The notes under the pieces are model-generated. The model did no database searches and was not told the origin of the DNA. It saw only the letters and a list, made by a program, of their open reading frames with translations. Below, one piece after another: positions 7,061 to 16,574 of a stretch of DNA of 64,000 nucleotides. Source of the stretch: a bacterium (GTDB lineage Bacteria > Planctomycetota > UBA1135 > UBA2386); contig JAUILN010000005.1 of assembly GCA_030432695.1 (NCBI GenBank), positions 551,046 to 615,045 on the forward strand, in the 5' to 3' direction. The translations under genes were made by a program, and so were the position numbers. Within the stretch, counting starts at the first letter, position 1. Each line of letters starts with the position of its first letter.

Positions 7061-9535
7061 TTGCTGCAGTTCGTCAATCCCGCCCTGCTGATCGGCGCGG
7101 CCCTGCTCGCGGTGCCGCTGATCATCCACCTGCTCAACCGGCAGCGCTTCCGCCGCCGCCGGTGGGCCGCGATGGAGTTCCTGCTCGCGGCCTACAAGAA
7201 GCAGCGCCGTCGGCTGCGCCGCGAGAACCTGATCCTGCTGCTGCTGCGCTGCCTGATCCCGGTGCTGCTGGCGCTGGCGATCGCGCGGCCGCTGCTGCGC
7301 GAGGACGACGCGCTCGGAACCGGTGGCGGCGGCACCACCCACCACGTGCTGATCTTCGACCGGAGCTACAGCATGGCGGCGTCGCTGCCGGGCGGCACCA
7401 CGCCGTTCGACCGCGCGCGGTCGCTGGCCAGCTCGCTGCTCGACCGGATCAAGGACGGCGAGAACCCGCCGAAGGTGTCGATCGTCCTGAACGGCGTGCG
7501 CAGCTCGGTGCCACTGAAGGAGTCGGTCGACCTGGAGCGCGCCAAGGCGCGGATCACCGCGCTGCCGCCGCCGGTCGACGTGGGTGTGGACCTCACCGCC
7601 GCGCTGGCCGAGGCCGCCGAGCTGGTCGAAGAGTCGACCGACGGCGAGCAGCGGGTCTACCTGTTCACCGACCTGCAGCTCCGCGCCTTCGGCGACGAGT
7701 TCCTGGTAGCGCCGGTCGAAGAGGAGGCCCCGGCGCTGGACGTCGCGCGCACCGGCGATTCCCAGCCGGACAGCGATCGACAGGACCCGGGCGAGGGCGA
7801 CGAGACCCCCGCCGCCGACCTGTTCGAGGACAACGCCACCGACGTGATCCGCCGCATCAAGGAGCGCGCGCAGATCACCGTGTTCGACGTGCGCAGCCGC
7901 ACCGGCGAAGGCGGCACGACCCCCAACGTGCAGATCACCGACCTGCGCCTCGCGCAGGGCCACGCGATCCGCAACGTCAGCGTCCCGGTGATCGCCGTGG
8001 TCCGCAACCGCTCGCCGGAAGCACGTGCGGTGCAGGTCACCCTCACCGTCGACGACGCGCAGCCGATCCGCAAGTCGGTGAACGTAGAGGCCGGCGCCGA
8101 AGCCGAGATCGAGTTCGAGACCAGTTTCCAAGCGCTGGGCCAGCGTCGCCTCGAGGTCGCGCTCGACGAGGACGACCTGCCCAACGACGACCGGCGCCAC
8201 GCGGTGGTCACGGTCCGCGACCGGATCCGGGTGCTGGTGGTCGACGACGAACCGAACCTCGAGCCCGACCTGCGCGAGTCGACCCACGTGGTCGAGATCC
8301 TCGACCCGACCGGTGGCGAGGGCCCGCCCGACCTGACCTGGTTCGACCCCACGATCGTCGACGGTGTCGAGTTCCAGAGCGGCCGCGCCCGCCCCGCCGA
8401 CTTCGACATGGTGATCCTCGCCAACGTCGGCCGCCTCGGCAGCGAAGAGGTCGTCGACGGGCTCCTGGAAGCGATCCGTTCCGGCACCGGCCTGTTCGCG
8501 ATGCTCGGCGAGGGCATCGACGAGACCGGCTACGACGTCGGCCTGTACCGCGGCGGCCGCGGCCCGCTGCCGATGGCGGTGCGCGACGATGGCGGCATGG
8601 GCCGCGGCGCCAAGCCCGGCGGCGAGGAGTTCTTCAGCTCGCAGATCGAGGTCAGGGACCACCCGGTGTTCCGCGACTTTCCCGAAGACGTCTACCTGGA
8701 GATCTTCGAGAGCATCCCGATCTACCGCTACGTCGGACTCGACCGCACGACCTGGGAACAGGCCCGCGCCGAGGCGGAGCGGGTGGCGCGGAACGGCGGC
8801 TCGGACTCGGGGAGTGATCCTCGCACGACCGGCGGCGCCGAGGAGTCGCAGCTCCGCAACGTGGAGGTGCTGGCCTCGATCCGCGACGGCGAGCGCTCGC
8901 CGCTCCTGGTCGCCAGCCAGTACGGGGCCGGCAAGGCGCTGTTCCTCACCTCGCCGATCAGCCGCCGACCCGACCGCTGGAACCGGCTCGACAGCCCGGT
9001 CGCCGGTCTGTCGTTCCTGCTGCTGTGGCCGATCGCGCAGTGGTTGACCCTCCCCGCGATCGATGAGCGCAACGTGACCGCCGGCGCGGTGTTGACCACC
9101 GCCCTGCGCGCCCGACCGACCAACCTCGCGGTGGTCCCGCCCGAGAAGGCGGGCGCCGCGAAGATCCCGGTCGCCGACGAGCCGACCCCGCTGCTCGGCG
9201 ACCGCTATGCGCTCCCGCCGTTCCGCGCCACCGAGTACGCCGGCTTCTACGCCTACGAGGCGACGCTCGGTGAGGAGCGCGGCAGCCTGGAAGAGCACAC
9301 CGAGCTGTTCGCGGTGAACGCCGATCCGGCCGAAGGCGAGCTGGCGTATCTGGCGCACGCGCGGGCCAAGGAGCTGCTCGGCGTCGACCGCGTGGTCTCC
9401 GACCTACCGGACAACGCCGAGGCCGCGACCGACGCGGGCGTCGACGAACTCGGCCCGATGTTCCTGCTGCTGACCCTGATCTTCCTGCTCGCCGAGGCCG
9501 CGATGGCCCGCTTCGTCTCCCGGGGGCGGTCATGA
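7061..9535 (+). CDS. BatA-like membrane protein with VWA domain
   Basis: 824 residues. The N-terminus has the BatA signature: two hydrophobic helices (about 5-21 and 65-85) flanking a basic stretch (LLNRQRFRRRRWAAMEFLL). A VWA domain follows with the MIDAS motif DRSYS (about 102-106), then a CARDB-like beta region (about 285-390, with VTLTVDDAQPI), and a Rossmann-like DJ-1/glutamine-amidotransferase-like segment (RVLVVDDEP onward). A C-terminal membrane helix (MFLLLTLIFLLAEAAMARF) ends the protein. The start is TTG at 7061 with GAAGGA about 8 nt upstream; the BatA-type N-terminus begins exactly there. Stop and next start overlap as ATGA, showing translational coupling. Confidence 0.93.
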   Translation: MLQFVNPALLIGAALLAVPLIIHLLNRQRFRRRRWAAMEFLLAAYKKQRRRLRRENLILLLLRCLIPVLLALAIARPLLREDDALGTGGGGTTHHVLIFDRSYSMAASLPGGTTPFDRARSLASSLLDRIKDGENPPKVSIVLNGVRSSVPLKESVDLERAKARITALPPPVDVGVDLTAALAEAAELVEESTDGEQRVYLFTDLQLRAFGDEFLVAPVEEEAPALDVARTGDSQPDSDRQDPGEGDETPAADLFEDNATDVIRRIKERAQITVFDVRSRTGEGGTTPNVQITDLRLAQGHAIRNVSVPVIAVVRNRSPEARAVQVTLTVDDAQPIRKSVNVEAGAEAEIEFETSFQALGQRRLEVALDEDDLPNDDRRHAVVTVRDRIRVLVVDDEPNLEPDLRESTHVVEILDPTGGEGPPDLTWFDPTIVDGVEFQSGRARPADFDMVILANVGRLGSEEVVDGLLEAIRSGTGLFAMLGEGIDETGYDVGLYRGGRGPLPMAVRDDGGMGRGAKPGGEEFFSSQIEVRDHPVFRDFPEDVYLEIFESIPIYRYVGLDRTTWEQARAEAERVARNGGSDSGSDPRTTGGAEESQLRNVEVLASIRDGERSPLLVASQYGAGKALFLTSPISRRPDRWNRLDSPVAGLSFLLLWPIAQWLTLPAIDERNVTAGAVLTTALRARPTNLAVVPPEKAGAAKIPVADEPTPLLGDRYALPPFRATEYAGFYAYEATLGEERGSLEEHTELFAVNADPAEGELAYLAHARAKELLGVDRVVSDLPDNAEAATDAGVDELGPMFLLLTLIFLLAEAAMARFVSRGRS

Positions 9536-11967
9536 CCTTCGCACACCTGAACTCCGCCGCCGGCCACGCGCACCTCGCAACGCTCCTCCCTCAGGCCCCG
9601 CAGGAGACCGGCATCGAGACCGAGGAGTCGTTCCTGTTCCTCGACCTGCCGCCGCTGTGGCTGGTGGGTCTGGTGCTGCTGCCCGCGGCGGTGTTGTTCG
9701 CCTGGTGGTGCTACGGCGGGCTCAACCGCCTGGAGCCGCGGACCCGGGTGATCCTGGCGACGCTGCGCGGCCTGGCGATCGCGATCTGCCTGTTCCTGCT
9801 GTTCCAGCCGGCGCTCGAGCGGGTCCGCTACACCGAGGTGCAGCAGCAGGTGCACGTGCTGATCGACGACAGCGCGAGCATGCGGCGCAAGGACACCTAC
9901 CCCGACGAGTCGGACCGCGACGCGCTGCAGGACGCCGCCGGCGTGCCCGACGTCGGCGGCGTGACCCGCGCCGATCTGGTCGAGAAGGTCCTCGAGGCGC
10001 CCGACGGTCTCCTGGCGAAGCTCCGCGAGGACTTCGACGTGCGGCTGTTTCGCTTCGTGCGCAAGCCGCTGCCGATCAGCAGCCTGTCCGAGCTGCAGTC
10101 GCGCGGCTCGAGGACCCCGCTCGGCGACGCCCTGGAACTGCACCTGCCGGCCGCCGGCTCGGTGAACCTCGACTCCCTGATCCTGGTCTCCGACGGCCGC
10201 AACAACGACGGCGTGCCACCCATCGAGGTCGCACGGAAGTACCGCCTCGAGGACACCACGATCTACACGGTCGGCATCGGCGACCCGAATCCGCCGAAGA
10301 ACATCCGGCTGATCGGCCCGCCCGGCCCCGAGGAGGGTCTGCGCAACGAGGAGCTGGTGTTCGAGTGCACGCTGGATGCCGAGGGTCTCGAGGGCCGCAC
10401 GGTGACGGTGACGATGTCGGCATCGCTCGACGGCGGCCCGTACCTGCCGACCGGCGATCCGGTGCGGGTGACGCTGGGCGAGGACCACGCGCCGATCAAG
10501 GCGCGGCTGTACGCACGCTTCCCGGAGGCCGGCGACCACACGCTGCGCTTCGAGGTCGACCGGCTGCCGGAGGAGACCAGCTTCGAGGACAACCGGGTCA
10601 CCCGCTTCCTGCGGATCGAGGACGAGACGATCCGCGTGCTGTACATCGAGAACGTGCCGCGCTGGGAGTATCGCTACATCAAGAACGCGCTGAAGCGGGT
10701 CGACGAGAGCATCGAGACGCAGGCCTACCTCTGCGACGCGACCAAGTCGTTCGCCCAGGAGCACAGTCCCAGCCTCGCGCCGCTGGACGCGATCCCGCGG
10801 ACTCGCGAGGAGCTGTTCCGCTACCAGGTGATCCTGATCGGCGACGTGCCGCCCGAGCGGCTCGCCCCCACCGAGGAGCAGCTCTCGGAGTGGCTCGACC
10901 TGCTGGTCGAGTTCGTCGAGTTCGGCGGCGGCGTCGGCTTCATCTGGGGCGAGCAGGCGATGCCCGAGCGATACCGCAACACCGCGATCGAGGACCTGCT
11001 GCCCGTCGTGCTGATGTCGCCGACGGAGCTGCGCGACAACCCGGTGGATTTCGAGCAGGAGTTCATGCCGAAGCTGGAGGATCCGGTGAACCCCCACCCG
11101 ATCCTGCTTCTGAAGCGCGACCCGGTGAACAACCGGCAGCTCTGGGACCGCGGCTTCCAGGGGCTCTACGCCTACTACCCGGTGCAGAAGGCCAAGGCCG
11201 GCGCCACCGTGCTGCTGCGCCACCCCGACCGCGGCAACCGCTACGGCGGCTACGTCGTCGCGGCAACCGGCTTCTATCCGCGCGGCAACACCTTCTTCAT
11301 GGCCACCGACGAGTCGTGGCGCTGGCGCAACCCCTACGGCGAGAAGTGGCACGACCGCTACTGGCGCAACGTGGTCCGCCACCTCGCCAGTGGCCGACTC
11401 AGCCGCCGCGACGACCGCTTCGACCTGCGCCTGGACCGCGCCACGGTGGAGACCGGCGCCCAGGTGGAGGTCACGCTGCTGGCCCAGGACGAGGAACTGC
11501 AGCCGATCCTCACCGACCAGTTTCCGGTCTACCTGCGCCGCGCCGACCGCGAGCCGGAGCGGCGCACGCTGCGCCCGGTGCCCGCCGAGCCAGGCACGTT
11601 CCGTGGCCGCTTCACGATGGACGACCCGGGCAGTTTCAGCTTCCTGGTCTTCGCCGACGACAACCCCGCCGCCGACATCCTGGCGCGCGAGGACCTGCTC
11701 GTGAAGATCCCCGACCGCGAGATGGCCGACTCCAGCCAGGACCGGCAGACGCTGATCGACATCGCCGAAGCCGGCGGCGACGGCGGCCGCTACGTGTTCC
11801 TCAGCGACGCGGCCCAGCTCGCCGAGGAACTCGGCGGCCGGCGCGCTCCCGAGACGGAGGTCGACCGTTCGACCCGAGCGCTGTGGGACAGCTTCTGGAG
11901 CCTCGCCGCCCTGCTGGTGGTGCTCGGCGCCGAGTGGATCCTTCGCAAGCGCGCACGGCTGGTGTGA
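9532..11967 (+). CDS. VWA-domain membrane protein, partner of the BatA-like protein
   Basis: 811 residues. Two N-terminal transmembrane helices (about 40-60 and 76-96) precede a VWA domain with MIDAS DDSAS (about 111-115) and a later SDGRNND loop. A beta-sandwich region (about 265-360) and a class I glutamine-amidotransferase-like segment (about 370-600, IRVLYIENVPRWEYRYIKNA) follow; one C-terminal helix (FWSLAALLVVLGAEWIL) ends it. It is a paralogue in layout of the preceding protein and overlaps it by 4 bp, so the two probably form a hetero-complex anchored in the membrane with the VWA domains exposed for MoxR/DUF58 contact. No catalytic Cys nucleophile is evident in the amidotransferase-like part, so it is likely non-enzymatic. 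Confidence 0.9.
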   Translation: MTFAHLNSAAGHAHLATLLPQAPQETGIETEESFLFLDLPPLWLVGLVLLPAAVLFAWWCYGGLNRLEPRTRVILATLRGLAIAICLFLLFQPALERVRYTEVQQQVHVLIDDSASMRRKDTYPDESDRDALQDAAGVPDVGGVTRADLVEKVLEAPDGLLAKLREDFDVRLFRFVRKPLPISSLSELQSRGSRTPLGDALELHLPAAGSVNLDSLILVSDGRNNDGVPPIEVARKYRLEDTTIYTVGIGDPNPPKNIRLIGPPGPEEGLRNEELVFECTLDAEGLEGRTVTVTMSASLDGGPYLPTGDPVRVTLGEDHAPIKARLYARFPEAGDHTLRFEVDRLPEETSFEDNRVTRFLRIEDETIRVLYIENVPRWEYRYIKNALKRVDESIETQAYLCDATKSFAQEHSPSLAPLDAIPRTREELFRYQVILIGDVPPERLAPTEEQLSEWLDLLVEFVEFGGGVGFIWGEQAMPERYRNTAIEDLLPVVLMSPTELRDNPVDFEQEFMPKLEDPVNPHPILLLKRDPVNNRQLWDRGFQGLYAYYPVQKAKAGATVLLRHPDRGNRYGGYVVAATGFYPRGNTFFMATDESWRWRNPYGEKWHDRYWRNVVRHLASGRLSRRDDRFDLRLDRATVETGAQVEVTLLAQDEELQPILTDQFPVYLRRADREPERRTLRPVPAEPGTFRGRFTMDDPGSFSFLVFADDNPAADILAREDLLVKIPDREMADSSQDRQTLIDIAEAGGDGGRYVFLSDAAQLAEELGGRRAPETEVDRSTRALWDSFWSLAALLVVLGAEWILRKRARLV

Positions 11968-12046
11968 GCCGCGCTCGCGTCACAAGAGACAGATCGTCGC
12001 GCCGGTGACCAACCCCGCCGACCGGCACATCAACCCGATCCAGACC

Positions 12047-15000
12047 ATGACCGACCGTTGCACCGAGACCGCGCGACCGGCGCCGCAGGGCGTCCGGTCG
12101 GTGTCGCCGACCCGCTGGATCCCGAGATCGCTCGTCGTCCTCGCCGTGATCGGCGCATCGGCCCCGGCCCCAGCCCAGGAGTTCGACACCGGCCCGACGG
12201 ACGGCCTCTACAGCCTGTCCCGTTCGCAGGATGCGATCGCCGAACTGCTCGATGCGCGCGAGGACCTGGCCGGCGGTGACCCCGCTGCGGCCGTCGAGCG
12301 ACTGCAGCGTCTGCTGGACGAATCGGGCCGCGGCGTGGTGCCGACACCCGGCGAGGTGAATCGATGGAACGGCTTGCGTCTCGCGGTGATCCGGATCCTC
12401 CGCGAACTGCCGCCGGCGGCCCGCGACGCCTACGAGAGCCTGGCGCGGCGCCAGGCCGGCAGCAGCTACCGCGCGCCGCTCGAGGAACTCGCGCAGCACC
12501 AACTCCGGCATCTCGCCGAGGCCTTCCCGGTGTCACGCCGCGGCCTCGACGCCCGGCTTCGGCTCGGTGATCTGGCGCTGGTCGATGGCGATGCGATCAC
12601 CGCGCAGGAGCACTTCCGCGCCGCCCGCGATGCGATGCCCGATGGACATCCGGCCGCCGCCAGCCTCCGCGAGCGTTCCCGCATCGCCGACGCCCTGGCC
12701 CGCCATGCCGCCGGGGGTGCCCTGGCCCCGAGCGGCGAGCCGGGTGCACTGGCCGAACTCGAAGCGGTCCTGCCGGTGCGCGGCACGCCGCCATGGGCAG
12801 CCTACGGCGGTGGCTACGACGGCAGCCGAACGATGACCCCGCTGTCGGGCGATGCCCCGACCAACTACGAGATCCCGATCCTCGCCTCGGGCTTCGACTA
12901 CAACGACTTCTCGATGCACGCCGTCGGCGACGTCGACGGGGTGTTCATCAATGATGGCCAGGTGGTATGGGCGATGGACCCGGTCGGCCAACGGGTCGCA
13001 TGGCGCTTCGAAGGGCCGGTGCTCGGCACCGAGCACGCACGCGACGCCGAGGATGCGATCAACCCTGACCTGATCCTGGCGTGCGCGGTCGACGAACGCT
13101 ACTGCATCGCCGCGCTGCAGGTTCCGCAAGACGTGATCGGCGCCGGCCAGACCCAGCGCTACCGCGCGACCATCAGCATCATCGAGAAGATCCCCTCGCG
13201 ACGGCTCTACTGCTTCGACCGTGAGACGGGCAAGGTGCTGTGGACCCACTTCGACTACGACGGTGGGCCGCTGGCGGAGCGTTACGCCGGCCACGACGCC
13301 TGCGGCGCTCCGCTGATCCACGGCGACACAGTGCTTTGCGCCACCCACGATCAGACCGGCGCGATCGCCTACTACATCTCCGCCTACGACCTCCGCACCG
13401 GCACCGAGAGGTGGCGGCGTCTGGTCTGCAGCAGCCAGCAGGAGGTCAACATGTTCGGCAACGCGCGGCAGGAGTTCGCCGCCGGGCCGATCGCGGTGCA
13501 CGGCGGCGTGGTGTTCGGCACCACCAACCTCGGCATCTGCTATTCGGTCGACCTGGCCGATGGCGACCTGCGTTGGATCACCGAGTATCCGACGATCCCC
13601 CTGCCGCGTACCGAACTCCGCGACCAGCAGCGTCGCCCGGTCTACTTCGCCAACAACCCGATCGTGATCACCGAGGGGGTTCTCGCCACCACGCCGCTCG
13701 ATTCGGATCATGTCGTGGCGCTCGACGTCGAGACCGGTGCACGGCTGTGGCAGATGCGCTTCGACGAGGCCGATCGGGTCATCGTGCGCTGGTTGCTCGG
13801 CGCGATCGACGGCCGCTTCATCCTCAGCGGGCTCGGACTCCTGTCCATCGACGCGCGGCCGCAGCCCGGCAACACCGCCCCCGACGCCCGGATCATCGCC
13901 AGCACCGAAGCGCTCCGCGACAACACCTACCGCACCAGCTCGGTCCCACGCGGCGCGGTGGCCGACAACCGGATCTGGCTGACGACCTCCGGTGGGGAAT
14001 TGCGGGTCCTCGACGCTCGCGGCAACCATGACCCGCGGATGGCACGGCTCGGCACCCGCTTCCACGGCGCGGGCAACCTGATGATGGTCGACGGCGTCGC
14101 GGCGACGGTCCGCAACGGCTCGGTGATCCTGTGGTCGGACCTCGACGGCCTGATCCAGCAAGCCCGGCTGGCGCTGCGCGAGGAGCCCGGCGACCCCGCC
14201 GCCCTGCTCCGGGTCGCCACCCTCGAACACGCGTTGACCGAAGACCCCGCCGGGCCGCGCGGCCAGCGCACGGTCGACGCCTACCAGGCGGCGCTGCAGG
14301 CCGCACGCAAGAAGGGCCTGGGGGCCGGCTCGAATCTGTTCCAACGGATCCAATCCGGGCTGTTCCGCGCCGCGATGGACCGGGCCGATGCGATCTCGCG
14401 CAGCGACCTCCAGCTCGGCCTCGAACTGTTCCAGCAGGCCCGCGACGGCGCCCCCGCCGCGGCCGACTGGCTGCGCGCCCAGGTCCGCATCCTCGAGCTC
14501 ACCGAGCACGACCATTCCCGGCACCTCGCCGAGCTGCAGCGGATGGCCGACACGCACCCGGCCGAACTCTGGATCTTCCCGGAGGTCGGCCGCGTGCCGG
14601 TGGTCGTCTACGCGCGCTGGGCCGCGCTCGACGATCTCGCGACCCCCACCGAGGTGGTGGAGCGCGCCCAGGCGCTGGCCGAACGCTTCGGCCAGGTGGT
14701 GCTCGGAGCCGACACCGTGCGCAGTCGCTGCAATGCCCGGATCGAACAGCTGATCGCCCGCCACGGTCGTGCGGTCTACGCCCCCGTCGAACAGCGCGCC
14801 GCGGCGGCACTCGACGCGGCGGGCCACGAACCCGAGCCGCTGCGCGCCCTGGTCGACCGCTACCCGCAGAGCGAGGCGGCGTCGCAGGCGACTCGCCTGC
14901 TCCTCGACCTCGCGGTCGCCGCCGGAGATCTCGCGACCGCCGCCGCGTCCTTCCGCGAGGCGGCTCGCGCGCCGACGCCACCCGGACCGGGGATCCTGCG

Positions 15001-16528
15001 CCGCCTCTCCGAAGCCGCGCGCAGGGGCGGCAACCCGGCGCTGTACGCGTCGATCGGCACCGCACTCCGCAGCGCGCGCGGCTCCGAGACCTCGGACTTC
15101 GGTCCCGACGAAGGCCTCACATACGCTGCGCTGTTCGCCGACGTGACCCCGCCCGCGCCGCCCGCAGAGCGTCCACTGGAACTGCCGCGCCGTTCGCTGG
15201 CCCGGCTCAGCCCGCCCGGACGAGACCAGTCGCTGACCATCATCGACTACCAGCCGGCCCCCGGCTTCCCGCGGCCGGAGCACCTGCCGCTCTTCCTCGG
15301 CCTCGGTGCGCAACAGCTGCTGGGATTCGACACCGCGGAACTCCCCGACTCGCTGTCGGATCGGTTGTTCGCGCTCGAGGTCGACTCGCTGCCGCGGCCG
15401 TCGAGCGGGGCCCTGCATCTCTGCGGCGAGGTGTTGGTGATCGTCAATCCGGACCAGATCCGCGGCGTCCGCTGGGCCGACGGCGAGGTGCTGTGGCGCA
15501 TCGCCACCGACAGCGGTGGGACCTACGGCGGCCGCTCGTTCGCGCCACTCGGCGTGCAGTCGGGAGTCCTGCACGTGTTCTCCCACCTCGCGATCACTTC
15601 GGGCGACGGTGGCGTGCTGATCGGCATCGAGCCGACCACCGGCGAGGAGCTGTTCCAGCATTGGTTCGACGCCGACCGGCCCTCGTTCCCCCCGGTGGCT
15701 ACGCAGGGCACGGTGTGGACGCTGGAGGTCTCGAACGACCAACGCAGCGTCTCGATCCGACGCCACGACCCGCTGACGGGCCAGGTCCGCGAGTCGACCC
15801 CGGTCGCGCCCGAGATCCTGAGCTGGCTGAAGCTCAGCGGCCCGATGTCGCACCGGCTGCGCCACCGCGACGTGCAGTCGGGTTTCCTCGTCGACGAGGA
15901 CCGGGTCTACCTGCCGGTCGACAAGGGTATCCCGGACGAACCCGCGCGGGTGGTCGCCCTCGAACGCGCTACCGGAACTCTGCTGTGGCAGTTCGCCGGC
16001 AACCCCGAGCAACAGCTGTACGGTTACGGCGCGGTCCTCGCCCCGCACGCGGTGGCCTTTCTCGAGCGGGCTGGCGATGGCGGCCGACTGCGGCTGCTCG
16101 ATCGCGCCACCGGTGAAATCCGGGGCGACTTCGAGTTCGGGCCGCGGGTTCGTGCCCGCAACTGGCCGGACCCCCGCCTCGGCCAGGAACTGGGCGACCG
16201 GCTACTCTTGACCGAAGGAACGAGCGCGACGTCCTTGGTGTCGATCGACCTCTCGGGCGGCAACCGCCACTTCAAGCAGGACTATCCGCAGGTGAACCTG
16301 ATCCGCCCGGAGCCCCTGCAAGGGCCCGGCTTCGTGCTTCTGCCGGTGCACGTCAACAGCCGTCCGACGCTGTTCGTCACCACCGCGGACAGCCGGGCAG
16401 CTGGAGCCCTACCCGGTGGGGAGCGGGAACTTACAATCGACGTCCAGGGGTCGACCCGGACCCTGCGGCATGATGATCACGTGGTGGTGGAGGCCATGGA
16501 AGGCATCCTGATCCTGGGAGACAGGTAG
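12047..16528 (+). CDS. Secreted dual PQQ-type beta-propeller protein with helical repeats
   Basis: 1493 residues. Start set at ATG 12047; a GTG at 12005 would add 14 residues before the signal peptide (RSLVVLAVIGASAPAPAQ). The order is a helical repeat region (about 40-220), a first eight-bladed-type propeller with PQQ-like blades such as DRETGKVLWT and DVETGARLWQ (about 240-690), a helical TPR-like region (about 700-1050), and a second propeller (about 1070-1480) with blades such as ERATGTLLWQF. Such blades bind PQQ in dehydrogenases, but the same fold serves as a scaffold (BamB-like), and I see no dehydrogenase active site, so a scaffolding or sensing role is more likely. It sits inside the MoxR/VWA operon, 79 bp after the second VWA gene. 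Confidence 0.85.
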   Translation: MTDRCTETARPAPQGVRSVSPTRWIPRSLVVLAVIGASAPAPAQEFDTGPTDGLYSLSRSQDAIAELLDAREDLAGGDPAAAVERLQRLLDESGRGVVPTPGEVNRWNGLRLAVIRILRELPPAARDAYESLARRQAGSSYRAPLEELAQHQLRHLAEAFPVSRRGLDARLRLGDLALVDGDAITAQEHFRAARDAMPDGHPAAASLRERSRIADALARHAAGGALAPSGEPGALAELEAVLPVRGTPPWAAYGGGYDGSRTMTPLSGDAPTNYEIPILASGFDYNDFSMHAVGDVDGVFINDGQVVWAMDPVGQRVAWRFEGPVLGTEHARDAEDAINPDLILACAVDERYCIAALQVPQDVIGAGQTQRYRATISIIEKIPSRRLYCFDRETGKVLWTHFDYDGGPLAERYAGHDACGAPLIHGDTVLCATHDQTGAIAYYISAYDLRTGTERWRRLVCSSQQEVNMFGNARQEFAAGPIAVHGGVVFGTTNLGICYSVDLADGDLRWITEYPTIPLPRTELRDQQRRPVYFANNPIVITEGVLATTPLDSDHVVALDVETGARLWQMRFDEADRVIVRWLLGAIDGRFILSGLGLLSIDARPQPGNTAPDARIIASTEALRDNTYRTSSVPRGAVADNRIWLTTSGGELRVLDARGNHDPRMARLGTRFHGAGNLMMVDGVAATVRNGSVILWSDLDGLIQQARLALREEPGDPAALLRVATLEHALTEDPAGPRGQRTVDAYQAALQAARKKGLGAGSNLFQRIQSGLFRAAMDRADAISRSDLQLGLELFQQARDGAPAAADWLRAQVRILELTEHDHSRHLAELQRMADTHPAELWIFPEVGRVPVVVYARWAALDDLATPTEVVERAQALAERFGQVVLGADTVRSRCNARIEQLIARHGRAVYAPVEQRAAAALDAAGHEPEPLRALVDRYPQSEAASQATRLLLDLAVAAGDLATAAASFREAARAPTPPGPGILRRLSEAARRGGNPALYASIGTALRSARGSETSDFGPDEGLTYAALFADVTPPAPPAERPLELPRRSLARLSPPGRDQSLTIIDYQPAPGFPRPEHLPLFLGLGAQQLLGFDTAELPDSLSDRLFALEVDSLPRPSSGALHLCGEVLVIVNPDQIRGVRWADGEVLWRIATDSGGTYGGRSFAPLGVQSGVLHVFSHLAITSGDGGVLIGIEPTTGEELFQHWFDADRPSFPPVATQGTVWTLEVSNDQRSVSIRRHDPLTGQVRESTPVAPEILSWLKLSGPMSHRLRHRDVQSGFLVDEDRVYLPVDKGIPDEPARVVALERATGTLLWQFAGNPEQQLYGYGAVLAPHAVAFLERAGDGGRLRLLDRATGEIRGDFEFGPRVRARNWPDPRLGQELGDRLLLTEGTSATSLVSIDLSGGNRHFKQDYPQVNLIRPEPLQGPGFVLLPVHVNSRPTLFVTTADSRAAGALPGGERELTIDVQGSTRTLRHDDHVVVEAMEGILILGDR

Positions 16529-16574
16529 TCCGGCGGCCCCCGGTTGGCCGATCCAACCAGCAACGAGCGACCCG

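Noticed and set aside
4108..7137. A 1009-codon open frame on the minus strand opposite moxR and DUF58, and similar long frames opposite other genes
   Set aside because: These are antisense shadows of GC-rich coding sequence. Their proteins are rich in Arg, His, Gly and Val without domains, while the plus-strand frames encode clear families.
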